This document shows positions 52,650-61,623 of a DNA stretch of 64,000 nt, piece by piece. The notes beneath the pieces are model-generated. The model made no database searches. It saw nothing but the letters and a program-made list of their open reading frames with translations, and was not told where the DNA came from. Source of the DNA: Anabaena subtropica FACHB-260 (lineage in GTDB: Bacteria; Cyanobacteriota; Cyanobacteriia; Cyanobacteriales; Nostocaceae); the NCBI RefSeq assembly GCF_014697105.1, contig NZ_JACJRF010000014.1, positions 1-64,000 of the forward strand, read 5' to 3'. The translations under genes and the position numbers were made by a program. Positions within the stretch are counted from its first letter, which is position 1; every line of letters starts with the position of its first letter.

Positions 52650-55344
52650 GTTAACGCCATTTGAAGATGCGTTACATTTATCAACCATGCTCCGCATCGC
52701 GCTGGATGGTCGTGATGTTGGCGCGTATATTCTCACTAAAGGAACTCAAAAGGATAAATTTTGCTTTGTTTTTGGTTTTGAATGTAAAGGCATCCATACC
52801 ACCTTAAGAAAAGAACAGATAGATACAATTTTCAATAATATTGAATCTGGATTAAAAGACATTCCCGAAGAAGAGAAAATGACACTGCACATGGGGTCCT
52901 TTAGTTCAGATAAACAACGACAAGCAGAATTGACAGACTTGATTAAACGCGCCCCATCAAGAGATATTAAGTATTTATTGATGGCAGAGAGAGCGAGAAC
53001 CCAAGAATTGACGGCTGCTGGTATTCGCAAGCCAAAATTCCTGAAAATCTATGTAACTTATACAATTGAACCAAGTTCCACCAACGCCGATGATTGGATT
53101 GAAAAACTGTTAGGAAAAGCAGAAGGCTGGTGGTTAAAGTTCAAAGGTGATATGGCAGAAATTCAAAACCAGCGTATTGAAAGTATTATCACCAAAGCTT
53201 ACAAACAGGGATTTTGTCGTTGGGAACAACTTTTATCTAACAAAATGGGTTTGGATATTAAACCTTTAAATGCGGCAGAACTTTGGGAAAATGCCTGGAG
53301 AAGGTTTAATGATACACAACCAATCGAAATTCCCCAATTAGTAAATCTAGATGAAAATGGACTGTACGAACAAGTTCATTCAGAGTTATCCAGTACACAA
53401 TTATTGATAGAAAATATCCACAGTACAACGCTGCTGATGGAGTCTGGTGTACCTTGTGCCGATCGCCGTTGGGTCAATGTGAATAATAATTACATTGGGG
53501 CGATGACTTTTTTGGAGAAACCAGGGGGCTGGCCGAATAAATTTGCCCAATTGCGTTACCTTTGGGAACTCCTAGCCAGAGAATCGGTAGTAGACACAGA
53601 AATTGTCTGTCAACTAACGGCGGCTAACCCCTCTTTGGTGAAAACTACCTTGCAAAGAGTGTTGAAGCAGTCGAATGTGACGGCGATGTTGGCGCAGGAA
53701 AAGAGTAAAACCATTGATGTCAACGCTCAATTAAAGTTAAGAAAATCAGTTGCAGCCCAAGAACAATTATTTGAAGGTGCTGTGCCGATTTACACAGGTG
53801 TGGCAATCTTCGTCCATCGTCCCACTGTGGAGAAATTGGATGAAGCTACAAGATATATAGAAAACTGCTTTCAACGTCCGGCGCAGGTAGTCAGAGAAAC
53901 TGAATACGCTTGGAAGCTGTGGTTACAATCTTTACCGATAGTTTGGGAAGGTTTACTAGTCAAACCATTCAATCGCCGCCAGTTATATTTAACTAGTGAA
54001 GTGCCAGGTTTAATGCCTTTAGTAATTACCAAAGCAGGTGATAAACACGGCTTTGAATTAATTGCCGAAGAAGGCGGTACACCTGTACAGTTGGATTTAT
54101 TTAACCAACATAAAAATTTAGCCTTGTTTGCTACCACCCGCGCAGGTAAATCAGTGCTGGTATCAGGGATTTTAACCCAAGCTTTGGCACATGGGATTCC
54201 TGTAGTCGCCTTAGACTTTCCCAAACCTGATGGTACATCTACTTTTACTGACTATGCCCACTTTATGGAAGGGAACGGGGCATACTTTGATATTTCTCGA
54301 CAATCAAATAACTTATTTGAGCAACCAGATTTAAGATCGCTCGATCCTGAACAACAACGCGATCGCTTGCTCGATTATACAGGTTTTCTGGAATCAGCTC
54401 TCATGACAATGGTTTTAGGCTCATCCAGTGACAACCAACTACTAGCACAGACAGTCCGTTCCCTCCTCAACTTAGCCTTAACCGCCTTCTTTGCCGATGA
54501 AGGTATCCAAGAAAGATATAAAATGGCGATCGCTGGTGGATTTGGTACTCCAGCATGGCAAAAAACTCCTACCCTCAACGACTTTCTCTATTTTTGTTCA
54601 CCAGAACATCTACAACTAGATGCTGTCAGTGGCCGAGTGGAAGATGCACTCAGTCAAATTCATCTGCGCTTAAGATTTTGGCTTTCCAGTCGTGTAGGAC
54701 AAGCTATTTCCGCACCTTCCAGCTTCCCTACAGATGCTCAACTATTGGTGTTTGCGCTGCGAAACCTCTCAGATAACGAAGATGCGGCGGTACTTTCTTT
54801 GAGTGCTTATTCAGCCGCCTTACGCCGCGCCTTAAGCAGTCCAGCTTCTATATTCTTTATTGACGAAGCACCGATTTTATTTGAATTTGATCAAATATCT
54901 GACTTAGTAGGCAGAATGTGTGCGAACGGAGCCAAAGCCGGGATTAGAGTTATCCTATCGGCACAAGACCCCGATACCATCGCCAAATCTAAAGCCTCGT
55001 CTAAGATTTTGCAAAACTTAACTACACGCTTAATCGGTCGTATCCAACCAGTAGCTGTAGATAGCTTCGTCAGTATCTTAAAATATCCCAAAGACATTAT
55101 TGCACGTAACGCTTCCGAAAGCTTTTTCCCTCGCAAAGAAGGAGTTTATAGCCAATGGCTATTAGATGATAACGGCATTCATACCTTCTGTCGTTATTAT
55201 CCTGGTTACGAACAATTGGCGGTAGTTGCGAACAACCCCAATGAGCAAACTGCACGTCAACAAGCAATGCAACATTACAGCAATAAATATGAAGCAATTT
55301 CAGTATTCGCTCGTCAATTACTAGCTAGTTTACGCGGTGGTTAA
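52597..55344 (+). CDS. virB4: VirB4/TraC-like type IV secretion ATPase
   Basis: The 915-residue protein has an N-terminal domain without transmembrane segments and a C-terminal RecA-like ATPase. Walker A is ATTRAGKSV (about 512-520), Walker B ASIFFIDEAPILFEFD (DE at about 756-757), and NGAKAGIRVILSAQDPDTI carries the motor-type sensor. VirB4 ATPases energise T4SS assembly and substrate transfer at the inner membrane. Walker A has A-x-x-x-x-GKS with Ala in place of the usual Gly at position 1, a feature seen in some TraC-type members. The start is 53 bp inside the VirB3-like gene. Confidence 0.85.
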   Translation: MKQKIGKQSIGLAGQESRLTPFEDALHLSTMLRIALDGRDVGAYILTKGTQKDKFCFVFGFECKGIHTTLRKEQIDTIFNNIESGLKDIPEEEKMTLHMGSFSSDKQRQAELTDLIKRAPSRDIKYLLMAERARTQELTAAGIRKPKFLKIYVTYTIEPSSTNADDWIEKLLGKAEGWWLKFKGDMAEIQNQRIESIITKAYKQGFCRWEQLLSNKMGLDIKPLNAAELWENAWRRFNDTQPIEIPQLVNLDENGLYEQVHSELSSTQLLIENIHSTTLLMESGVPCADRRWVNVNNNYIGAMTFLEKPGGWPNKFAQLRYLWELLARESVVDTEIVCQLTAANPSLVKTTLQRVLKQSNVTAMLAQEKSKTIDVNAQLKLRKSVAAQEQLFEGAVPIYTGVAIFVHRPTVEKLDEATRYIENCFQRPAQVVRETEYAWKLWLQSLPIVWEGLLVKPFNRRQLYLTSEVPGLMPLVITKAGDKHGFELIAEEGGTPVQLDLFNQHKNLALFATTRAGKSVLVSGILTQALAHGIPVVALDFPKPDGTSTFTDYAHFMEGNGAYFDISRQSNNLFEQPDLRSLDPEQQRDRLLDYTGFLESALMTMVLGSSSDNQLLAQTVRSLLNLALTAFFADEGIQERYKMAIAGGFGTPAWQKTPTLNDFLYFCSPEHLQLDAVSGRVEDALSQIHLRLRFWLSSRVGQAISAPSSFPTDAQLLVFALRNLSDNEDAAVLSLSAYSAALRRALSSPASIFFIDEAPILFEFDQISDLVGRMCANGAKAGIRVILSAQDPDTIAKSKASSKILQNLTTRLIGRIQPVAVDSFVSILKYPKDIIARNASESFFPRKEGVYSQWLLDDNGIHTFCRYYPGYEQLAVVANNPNEQTARQQAMQHYSNKYEAISVFARQLLASLRGG

Positions 55345-55369
55345 TTGTCAAAAATATGGGTATAGGTAA

Positions 55370-56146
55370 ATGAAAAAAACTATTTTATTAACATTGGGAT
55401 TTTTGGGATTACTTACTATCCCAGCAACAGCACAACTGGGGAGAGTTTGGACAGAATTTCAATCCTACTCCACAGATTTACAAGACTATTTGCGATATAA
55501 CTTGAGTGAAACTTTAAAACCACTCGAAACCAGTTCTCAAAACGCACTCAATAGCGCCACAGGGGATTTGAATATACCTAATCCTATTGCGGCTAGTGAT
55601 CAAGTGCGTAGAGATATCATATTTTTTAACTCCATCCCCGACAAATTTGAAAATAATCAAGCGATACGTTCCAACGTAGTTACTAATGAAATTAATCGTT
55701 ATCTTACCCGGAGTGCAGTAGAGGGAACGCTGGGGAGAGATGGACAAATAAGAATGAGAACAAAATTGCAGGATACAGAAACAAGTATCACAGAAATTGA
55801 AAAATCTTCGGCATTAGCTGATCAAATTCAATCAGGTTTAGCTAGTATAATCCGTGCGGCTGGTACTGCTGTCAATCCAGCGCTCAACGCCACTCAAAGT
55901 CAAGCTGACTTACAAGTGCAAAGTATCAAAATTCAAACTGAGCAATCAAAGATTATCAGCGAAAACTTATATCAAACAGTTCTAGCAAATCAATCTCTGC
56001 AATATTCTAATTTAAATTTGGCGAATATTTCCCAACAAATGGAAGAAGCCAATAGAGCGCGGCGAGTAGACACATCAGCAGAAGCAGCCAGGCTTTTAAG
56101 AACTACGGCTCAAATCGATTTATTTGGTAGAAAAACCGAAAATTAA
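55370..56146 (+). CDS. VirB5-like periplasmic protein
   Basis: The 258-residue exported protein has a clear signal peptide (MKKTILLTLGFLGLLTIPATA, cleavage at about 21). The mature part is helical and coiled-coil-like (QMRTK and onward, then ITEIEKSSALADQIQSGLAS and ALNATQSQADLQVQSIKIQT). Long helical periplasmic proteins in this position are VirB5-type minor pilins. It begins 25 bp after the VirB4-like gene. Assignment rests on position and fold style, not on a signature motif. Confidence 0.55.
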   Translation: MKKTILLTLGFLGLLTIPATAQLGRVWTEFQSYSTDLQDYLRYNLSETLKPLETSSQNALNSATGDLNIPNPIAASDQVRRDIIFFNSIPDKFENNQAIRSNVVTNEINRYLTRSAVEGTLGRDGQIRMRTKLQDTETSITEIEKSSALADQIQSGLASIIRAAGTAVNPALNATQSQADLQVQSIKIQTEQSKIISENLYQTVLANQSLQYSNLNLANISQQMEEANRARRVDTSAEAARLLRTTAQIDLFGRKTEN

Positions 56147-56292
56147 ACCTCTGTTTTTTTGTGTCTTTGTGGTGGAAAATTAACCATAGAAACACAGCGT
56201 ATGTAACTCTAACAATAGTCAGAAATATGACAACAAAAACACAAGAGAAGTTCAAAAATATACCCTATTCCCTGTAACTTCCTGCTATATGT

Positions 56293-57345
56293 ATGATTAA
56301 AATGCAAATTTATCCACTCCTAGCTGATATTGGCATTACAGATACACTCAATAGTGGTACTGCAACAGCTCGCAGTATTGCGGAAGGTTGGGACAATCAG
56401 TGGCTAGATTTATTACAAAATGACACGAATAATAACTTATATGGAGCATTAACAAATCTAGGAGTATTTTTTGCTGTTGGTACTTTGTTATTTTTCGTAC
56501 TCCAGTGGTTCAAAGATATGATTCACAGTGAGTATTCTCGTCCGATATCGGCGCTTGTTTGGCCTTTTATTGTCGTCGTATTATTAAGTAATTCTGGTAA
56601 TGGTAGCCTTCTTTCTACCTTGACATTGGGTGTGAGGAATTTTATCAATACCGTCAATCAACAAGTAGTTGCTACAGCAGATGCTGACCTAGTTTATCAG
56701 CAAGCATTAAATATGAGTATTGCGGAAGAAGTAGCAGGTTCTTTACTTCGTCCTTGTCAATCATTAACTGGTGAACAACAAACTCAATGTTTTACAAAAG
56801 CCAGCGAGAAAATTGATAACCTCTGGCGAGACTATAGAGATTTATATGGCAATAGACCTTGGATAGTTAGGCTAGAAACTCAAGTTAATCAGATTAGATT
56901 TGGTACAGGCAATATATCAGAAACTACCTTTAGTGCTTTGATAGGTAATACAGTCCAAACTAGTATTAAAAACTTCTTAGTTTCATTGCAATATGCTTTT
57001 CAAAATTTGATAGAAGCAACTATGTTGCTGATAGCACTCTTAGGGCCTTTAGCTATTGGTAGTTCATTACTACCCGTGGCTGGTAAACCGATTTTCTTAT
57101 GGTTGACAGGGTTTTTATCAGCAGGAATTGCCAAACTTTCATTCAATATTATTGCCATTGTAACTGCTGCCGTGATTGTCAACGGCCCAGCGCAAGACCC
57201 TAATGCCAATCCTGATTTGATGTGGTTCATGATTTTTTTAGGAGTTTTAGCGCCATTGCTATCTTTAGCGTTGGCAGGATTATCCGCTTTAGCCGTATTT
57301 AATGGTATTAGTAATGGGGCGGATATGGTGAGGGATAGAATATAG
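56293..57345 (+). CDS. VirB6/TrbL-like polytopic membrane protein
   Basis: The 350-residue protein has about six hydrophobic segments. The N-terminal LYGALTNLGVFFAVGTLLFFVLQW and ISALVWPFIVVVLLSNSGN are followed by a soluble loop of about 120 residues, then several helices such as LIALLGPLAIGSSLLPVAG and LGVLAPLLSLALAGLSALAVF. This matches the VirB6/TrbL topology of an inner-membrane channel component. It is preceded by 146 bp of non-coding sequence, including a CTCTGTTTTTTTGTGTC stretch that may be a weak terminator. Confidence 0.65.
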   Translation: MIKMQIYPLLADIGITDTLNSGTATARSIAEGWDNQWLDLLQNDTNNNLYGALTNLGVFFAVGTLLFFVLQWFKDMIHSEYSRPISALVWPFIVVVLLSNSGNGSLLSTLTLGVRNFINTVNQQVVATADADLVYQQALNMSIAEEVAGSLLRPCQSLTGEQQTQCFTKASEKIDNLWRDYRDLYGNRPWIVRLETQVNQIRFGTGNISETTFSALIGNTVQTSIKNFLVSLQYAFQNLIEATMLLIALLGPLAIGSSLLPVAGKPIFLWLTGFLSAGIAKLSFNIIAIVTAAVIVNGPAQDPNANPDLMWFMIFLGVLAPLLSLALAGLSALAVFNGISNGADMVRDRI

Positions 57346-57430
57346 AATTTGTGTGTGATTCAGAGAAATTAATTCTAGAGGAGGGTAATGGATTTTTGCA
57401 GATATAGAATATACTTCCTATATAAATTGG

Positions 57431-58252
57431 GTGAGGAAAATGGTCAATCTTTTAAAGCAGAAAAAACAAACATTCAGCGTTCTGACGACCTTTGCGATCG
57501 CTACCTTTAGTTTACATTTATTAGTATTCGTAATATTCCTAATACAAGGGTTAAATATTCGTCAACTTGGTATCCGTAAACCCCCGAATTTTGTGCAAAC
57601 AATCGATGGTAAACCTGTAGGTGTGATTGATGATTTAGCCAGGGAACCAGAGATGATTCGACAATTTGTCAGTAAGACGATGATATCCATGTTCAACTGG
57701 TCGGGAACTCTCCCACCCCAAAGCATTGAAAACATCGCCAAACCCCAAGCAGACCAAGGAATATTGATTAGAACCCCACAAGGAGGTAGTCAAAGAATCA
57801 GCACCAGTAGTTGGGTAGCGAGTTTCGCCTTATCAGAAGATTTTCGCAAAGGTTTTTTAAGTGCGATCGCTGATATGACTCCACCAGAAGTTTTTGCTAC
57901 CACTCCTACCCAAGCTATGTCAGCACAATTAACTATTAAACGAGTTTATCCACCCGTAGCGATCGCACCAGGTACATGGCGAGTTGGTATGGTAGCTGAC
58001 CTAATTCAAACCAAAGGTAGTGATGACAGAAAAACGATTACTCCTTTCAATAAAGATTTATTAGTACGTGCAGTAGACTATTTTCCCTATCCCTTAGCTG
58101 AAAATAGCACCGACCTACAAAAAGCAATTTATAGTAGTCGCACTGACAAATTAGAAATTTATGAAATCCGTAATTTGTGTTTGTTAGATGACTATAAAAA
58201 CACAAACGAAAATGCAGCTTATCCCTGCGAAGCCGGAAGTTTTATTAGATAG
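57431..58252 (+). CDS. VirB8-like membrane-anchored protein, copy A
   Basis: 273 residues from GTG 57431; ATG at 57440 is 9 bp downstream and has GAGG too close for ideal spacing. It has one N-terminal membrane helix (about 17-40, FAIATFSLHLLVFVIFLIQG) and a periplasmic domain with PNFVQTIDGKPVGVI and EMIRQFVSKTMISMFNWSG. VirB8 proteins are bitopic assembly factors of this shape. It is homologous to the next gene (58514-59206), sharing the motif VQxIDG, R(Q/R)FV and W(S)xxxPP. It may form a heteromer. Confidence 0.65.
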   Translation: MRKMVNLLKQKKQTFSVLTTFAIATFSLHLLVFVIFLIQGLNIRQLGIRKPPNFVQTIDGKPVGVIDDLAREPEMIRQFVSKTMISMFNWSGTLPPQSIENIAKPQADQGILIRTPQGGSQRISTSSWVASFALSEDFRKGFLSAIADMTPPEVFATTPTQAMSAQLTIKRVYPPVAIAPGTWRVGMVADLIQTKGSDDRKTITPFNKDLLVRAVDYFPYPLAENSTDLQKAIYSSRTDKLEIYEIRNLCLLDDYKNTNENAAYPCEAGSFIR

Positions 58253-58383
58253 GCACAGATGTTACAGGTTATCCAATTCCCAAGATTTATTTAATTTTGT
58301 ATTAAAGACTTCGAGAAAATAAAATATTCAACGGGTAAAAGCAAATATTATCGTTGAATTTTTCCTCCCCTGCTCCCTAGATT

Positions 58384-58514
58384 TAAGTAAGTCGGTGCAA
58401 TAAAACCAAACTGTGTAAATGAAAGTAAAGAAGGCTGAAAATCTTTCTCCCCCTGCTCCCTGCTCCCTGCCCCCTGCCTTATCCCAACAATAATTATTTA
58501 CGCCGACCTACTTA
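58384..58514. mobile_element. 131-bp MITE-like element ending at a start codon
   Basis: Inverted ends TAAGTAAGTCGGTG (58384-58397) and CGCCGACCTACTTA (58501-58514) differ at 2 positions. The core carries purine/pyrimidine-biased CCCTGCTCCCTG repeats but no open frame. The right end overlaps the ATG (58514-58516) of the next gene. The ends resemble a dispersed Nostoc repeat that I recall from other genomes. Confidence 0.6.
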
Positions 58515-59206
58515 TGCAGTTACTTAAACCAGAAACTAAAAAAGCTAGTATTTTACCCTTGTTTGCTGTAGGGACATTTGGGTTACACCTGTTTACCTTA
58601 TTGTTGCTGATGTTTCACGGGTCGATGTTACAGCTATTAAATCGCCAATTAACTCCCCGCACTTTGGTACAACTAATTGATGGTAATGCTATTACAGTAG
58701 ACCCCAAACAAAGCTTTGAGCGACATCCAGAAACAGTCCGCCGCTTTGTAGGCGAAACTATGACCCTCATGCTCACTTGGTCACGAAAACAGCCGCCAAC
58801 AGCTATCTGGGAAGCTAGTTCGCAGTTATTAGTGAATAATTTACAACCAAAATTTTTATCAGAAATTAATCAGTTAAATTCTACTAGCCAATTTGGTAAT
58901 ACTAGTAGAGGGGATGATCATGTATTAATCATCCAAAAAATTTCTCAACCAAGACCAGTTGCTGAGGGTCAGTGGAAAGTAGAAATTTTTGCCAATCAAT
59001 TAATTTTTAACGGTTCTGACAACTTAGGAAAATCCATTCCCTTTAATAAACAAATTGTGGTTCGCTCCATAGATGAACCAGCTATTTCCCTACCATCTAC
59101 ACCCCAGCCTTGGCATTTAGCCGCTTTCCGTTTGGGGGAAGCTCGATTAGAAATTTACAATATCTGCGACATCGAAGATACCAATTGTGCTGGAACTTCT
59201 AACTAG
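58514..59206 (+). CDS. VirB8-like membrane-anchored protein, copy B
   Basis: The 230-residue paralogue of copy A has an N-terminal helix (FAVGTFGLHLFTLLLLMFHG) and periplasmic TLVQLIDGNAITVDPKQSF followed by RRFVGETMTLMLTWSRKQPP. It starts within the right end of a MITE-like element. Two VirB8-like genes in tandem suggest a hetero-oligomeric collar, though this is inference. It is shorter than copy A and lacks part of its C-terminus. Confidence 0.65.
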   Translation: MQLLKPETKKASILPLFAVGTFGLHLFTLLLLMFHGSMLQLLNRQLTPRTLVQLIDGNAITVDPKQSFERHPETVRRFVGETMTLMLTWSRKQPPTAIWEASSQLLVNNLQPKFLSEINQLNSTSQFGNTSRGDDHVLIIQKISQPRPVAEGQWKVEIFANQLIFNGSDNLGKSIPFNKQIVVRSIDEPAISLPSTPQPWHLAAFRLGEARLEIYNICDIEDTNCAGTSN

Positions 59207-59364
59207 ATGAATCAATTCAAAATTCAAAATTCAAAATTAAAGACAGCCACCCACCAGCGACGATGGTTTAACCTCACTTCTTTTTATAAAATGTAATAAA
59301 TAACACTATTACTCCCCAGAAACTCTAGAATTTTGCATTAATCTCTCACCCAAATTAATACACC

Positions 59365-60891
59365 ATGACTCCTTATTCCATGACCTCCGAAACTCAACCA
59401 AAACCACTAACCCATCCAGAACTAGATTCTACCGATTGGGAATCACAGATGGCTAGATTAGTCGGATTGGCAGCAGAACCTACGACTGAAACATCAGAAT
59501 TGATAGCGCCTAACCAGCCATCCCTAGCACCACCACAAGAAGCTAAAACTGAGCAATCCCTCGCATCTAACCCCTTTGCTAAATTAGCCTTGGTGGGTGC
59601 AGCTACTTTAACCTTGGTTTTGGTGGCTGGTGGGTTTTTATCCCAACTAATGAGTGCCAATAATCAGAAGCCAACACAGAATGCTGTCTCTCAGGTAGAA
59701 TCAGCAGCCTCAAATTTTACTCCGCAGCCAAATCTCGAACAAGAAGTAGAGACCTTAAAAACCAAATTAGCTCTGGCTGAACAAACGCAGGCGGTAAAAG
59801 TAGCACAGCAAAATCTCAGAAACGCCGCACGGGTAACTCCTCCCCAAACAAACACTCCAGTTGCACGGGTAGCACCACAAACAGTATCTACATCTGCACC
59901 ACGGACTGTTATTGTTGAGCGCGTCGCTCAAAATCCCTACCCGCCTGCGCCGCCTATGCCTATGCCTGTAGCATCTGTAACTCCCCAACTACCACCACCA
60001 CCCCTAGTAGAGCCAAATCCTGCACCAACTCCACCCAACCCCTGGGATGAGTGGACAAGATTAGCCAAGTTAGGTAGTTACGGACAAGCAAATGCTGTAG
60101 ATCAACCTAGCATGACTGTCTCTAGTCCACCGCCGCTTAATCCCCCACAGCAGCCAAGGGAATTGACCTCATCTCAACCACCGCAAAGGTCAAGTTCTCT
60201 GATCAGTCAAGCACAATCTCGCAGCCCAAAATCCTTAAAAGTTGGAACCAGTGCTAAAGCCGTGTTGGCGACTGCTGTCTTTGGAGAATCTACCAGAGGT
60301 AGAGGTGGTAATAGCAATGATGACAACAAAGACAATAGAAACTTGTTTGTGGTTCGTTTAAATGAACCACTCAAAGGTGTAGATGGAGCGATCGCCTTAC
60401 CAGCCAATAGCGAGTTATTAACTGAGGTGCGCTCTGTGTCCGACCAAGGGGTAATGCAGCTCAACATAGTCAAAGCCATTGTTCAAGATAACGGTAATCT
60501 TTCAGAAAGAGACATACCCAACAATGCACTAACAATCCGTGGGTCTCAAGGTTCTCCTTTATTAGCACGCCAATACCCAAATCGCGGTTCATCAATCGCT
60601 GGCATGGACGCAGGTTTATTTCTTTTAGGTGGCGTGGCAAAAGGCGCAGAACTATTTAACCGTGTAGATTCCCAAGTAAGGTTCGGTGAGGGTGGCACCA
60701 CAGTTACCAGTAATAACGGCCAGCGCAACATCGCCGCCGGCGTTGTGGAAGGTGGTTTAAACTCCGTCGTTCCCTTGATTTCCCAGCGCAATCAACAAGC
60801 GATCGCTCAAATGATGCAACAAACCAATGTTTGGCTCCTCAATGCTGGAACTGAGGTAGAAATCTATGTCAATCAAGCCGTACAACTTTAA
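59365..60891 (+). CDS. VirB10/TrbI-like envelope-spanning protein
   Basis: The 508-residue protein has a cytoplasmic N-terminus of about 70 residues, one membrane helix at about 73-94 (KLALVGAATLTLVLVAGGFL), a long proline-rich periplasmic stretch, and a C-terminal beta-barrel-type domain (KVGTSAKAVLATAVFGEST, then NRNLFVVRLNEPLKGVDGAI and GTEVEIYVNQAVQL). This is the VirB10/TrbI organisation, spanning both membranes of the T4SS core. The proline stretch is rich in Pro-Pro and Pro-Met, as expected. Clearest component along with VirB4. Confidence 0.85.
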   Translation: MTPYSMTSETQPKPLTHPELDSTDWESQMARLVGLAAEPTTETSELIAPNQPSLAPPQEAKTEQSLASNPFAKLALVGAATLTLVLVAGGFLSQLMSANNQKPTQNAVSQVESAASNFTPQPNLEQEVETLKTKLALAEQTQAVKVAQQNLRNAARVTPPQTNTPVARVAPQTVSTSAPRTVIVERVAQNPYPPAPPMPMPVASVTPQLPPPPLVEPNPAPTPPNPWDEWTRLAKLGSYGQANAVDQPSMTVSSPPPLNPPQQPRELTSSQPPQRSSSLISQAQSRSPKSLKVGTSAKAVLATAVFGESTRGRGGNSNDDNKDNRNLFVVRLNEPLKGVDGAIALPANSELLTEVRSVSDQGVMQLNIVKAIVQDNGNLSERDIPNNALTIRGSQGSPLLARQYPNRGSSIAGMDAGLFLLGGVAKGAELFNRVDSQVRFGEGGTTVTSNNGQRNIAAGVVEGGLNSVVPLISQRNQQAIAQMMQQTNVWLLNAGTEVEIYVNQAVQL

Positions 60892-60910
60892 GTAATTCCT
60901 AATTAGTTTC

Positions 60911-61453
60911 ATGAAGGCTAAAAACAAATTTCCCCGCTTACCTTTAGCCACCTTGATTTTTTCAGGTGCAATTATCTTACTTGCAGGTCGTGCCGCAGCT
61001 GAAAATTCTGTTCTCCGTTCTATTTTTTCTTGTCAAGCACAAGGTCTAAGCGGATTAGTGCCAACTGTCAAAGTCTGGTATGAACAAGGGACAAATCTTA
61101 GCTTTATTCCCGCAGGTGAAAAAATTAGAAAAGTTTGGTTAAATGACCCTTCCCAGGTAACACTAGACTTTGACGGCCCAATGTGTATGCAGTTTGGTCA
61201 AGAAAGCGGTAATAGTGAAGATTGTAAAAACTCAGCCGCCAATGTAATTCAACTGCGACGTATTCCTAAACTTAACATTCCGGGTGTGCGGAGTACTGAG
61301 AATACACTGTTAACAGTAATTACTGAAGCTCAAGGTCAAAGCAAACTTTATACCTTTAAAGTTCTTTACGCCGACACTGCGCCAGAATATCACACCCTAG
61401 CTATTTTCGCTGATCCCGGTGGTAGTGCATCCTGTGCCAGAGTTTCCAACTAA
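60911..61453 (+). CDS. VirB9/TrbG-like periplasmic protein
   Basis: The 180-residue exported protein has a signal peptide (to about 31, ending AGRAAA). The mature domain has KIRKVWLNDPSQVTLDFDGP and ENTLLTVITEAQGQSKLYTF, which match the beta-sandwich pattern of VirB9/TraK. It is shorter than full VirB9, so the C-terminal outer-membrane half may be lacking. It is 19 bp after the VirB10-like gene, forming the usual B9/B10 core pair in reverse order. Confidence 0.6.
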   Translation: MKAKNKFPRLPLATLIFSGAIILLAGRAAAENSVLRSIFSCQAQGLSGLVPTVKVWYEQGTNLSFIPAGEKIRKVWLNDPSQVTLDFDGPMCMQFGQESGNSEDCKNSAANVIQLRRIPKLNIPGVRSTENTLLTVITEAQGQSKLYTFKVLYADTAPEYHTLAIFADPGGSASCARVSN

Positions 61454-61623
61454 AGCCCCAATCTTTGCGCTCCTTTGCGTAAACCTCAGCGCTCCTCTGC
61501 GTTTAAATTTACCTAAATGTCAATCCCCTGGAGAGAGAAATACGCATCTACCTAAAAACTGTTGTGGAAAGAGACTAAAACAACTATGTTGTTGTGGGGT
61601 AAGTAAAAGTATCAGTAACAAAA

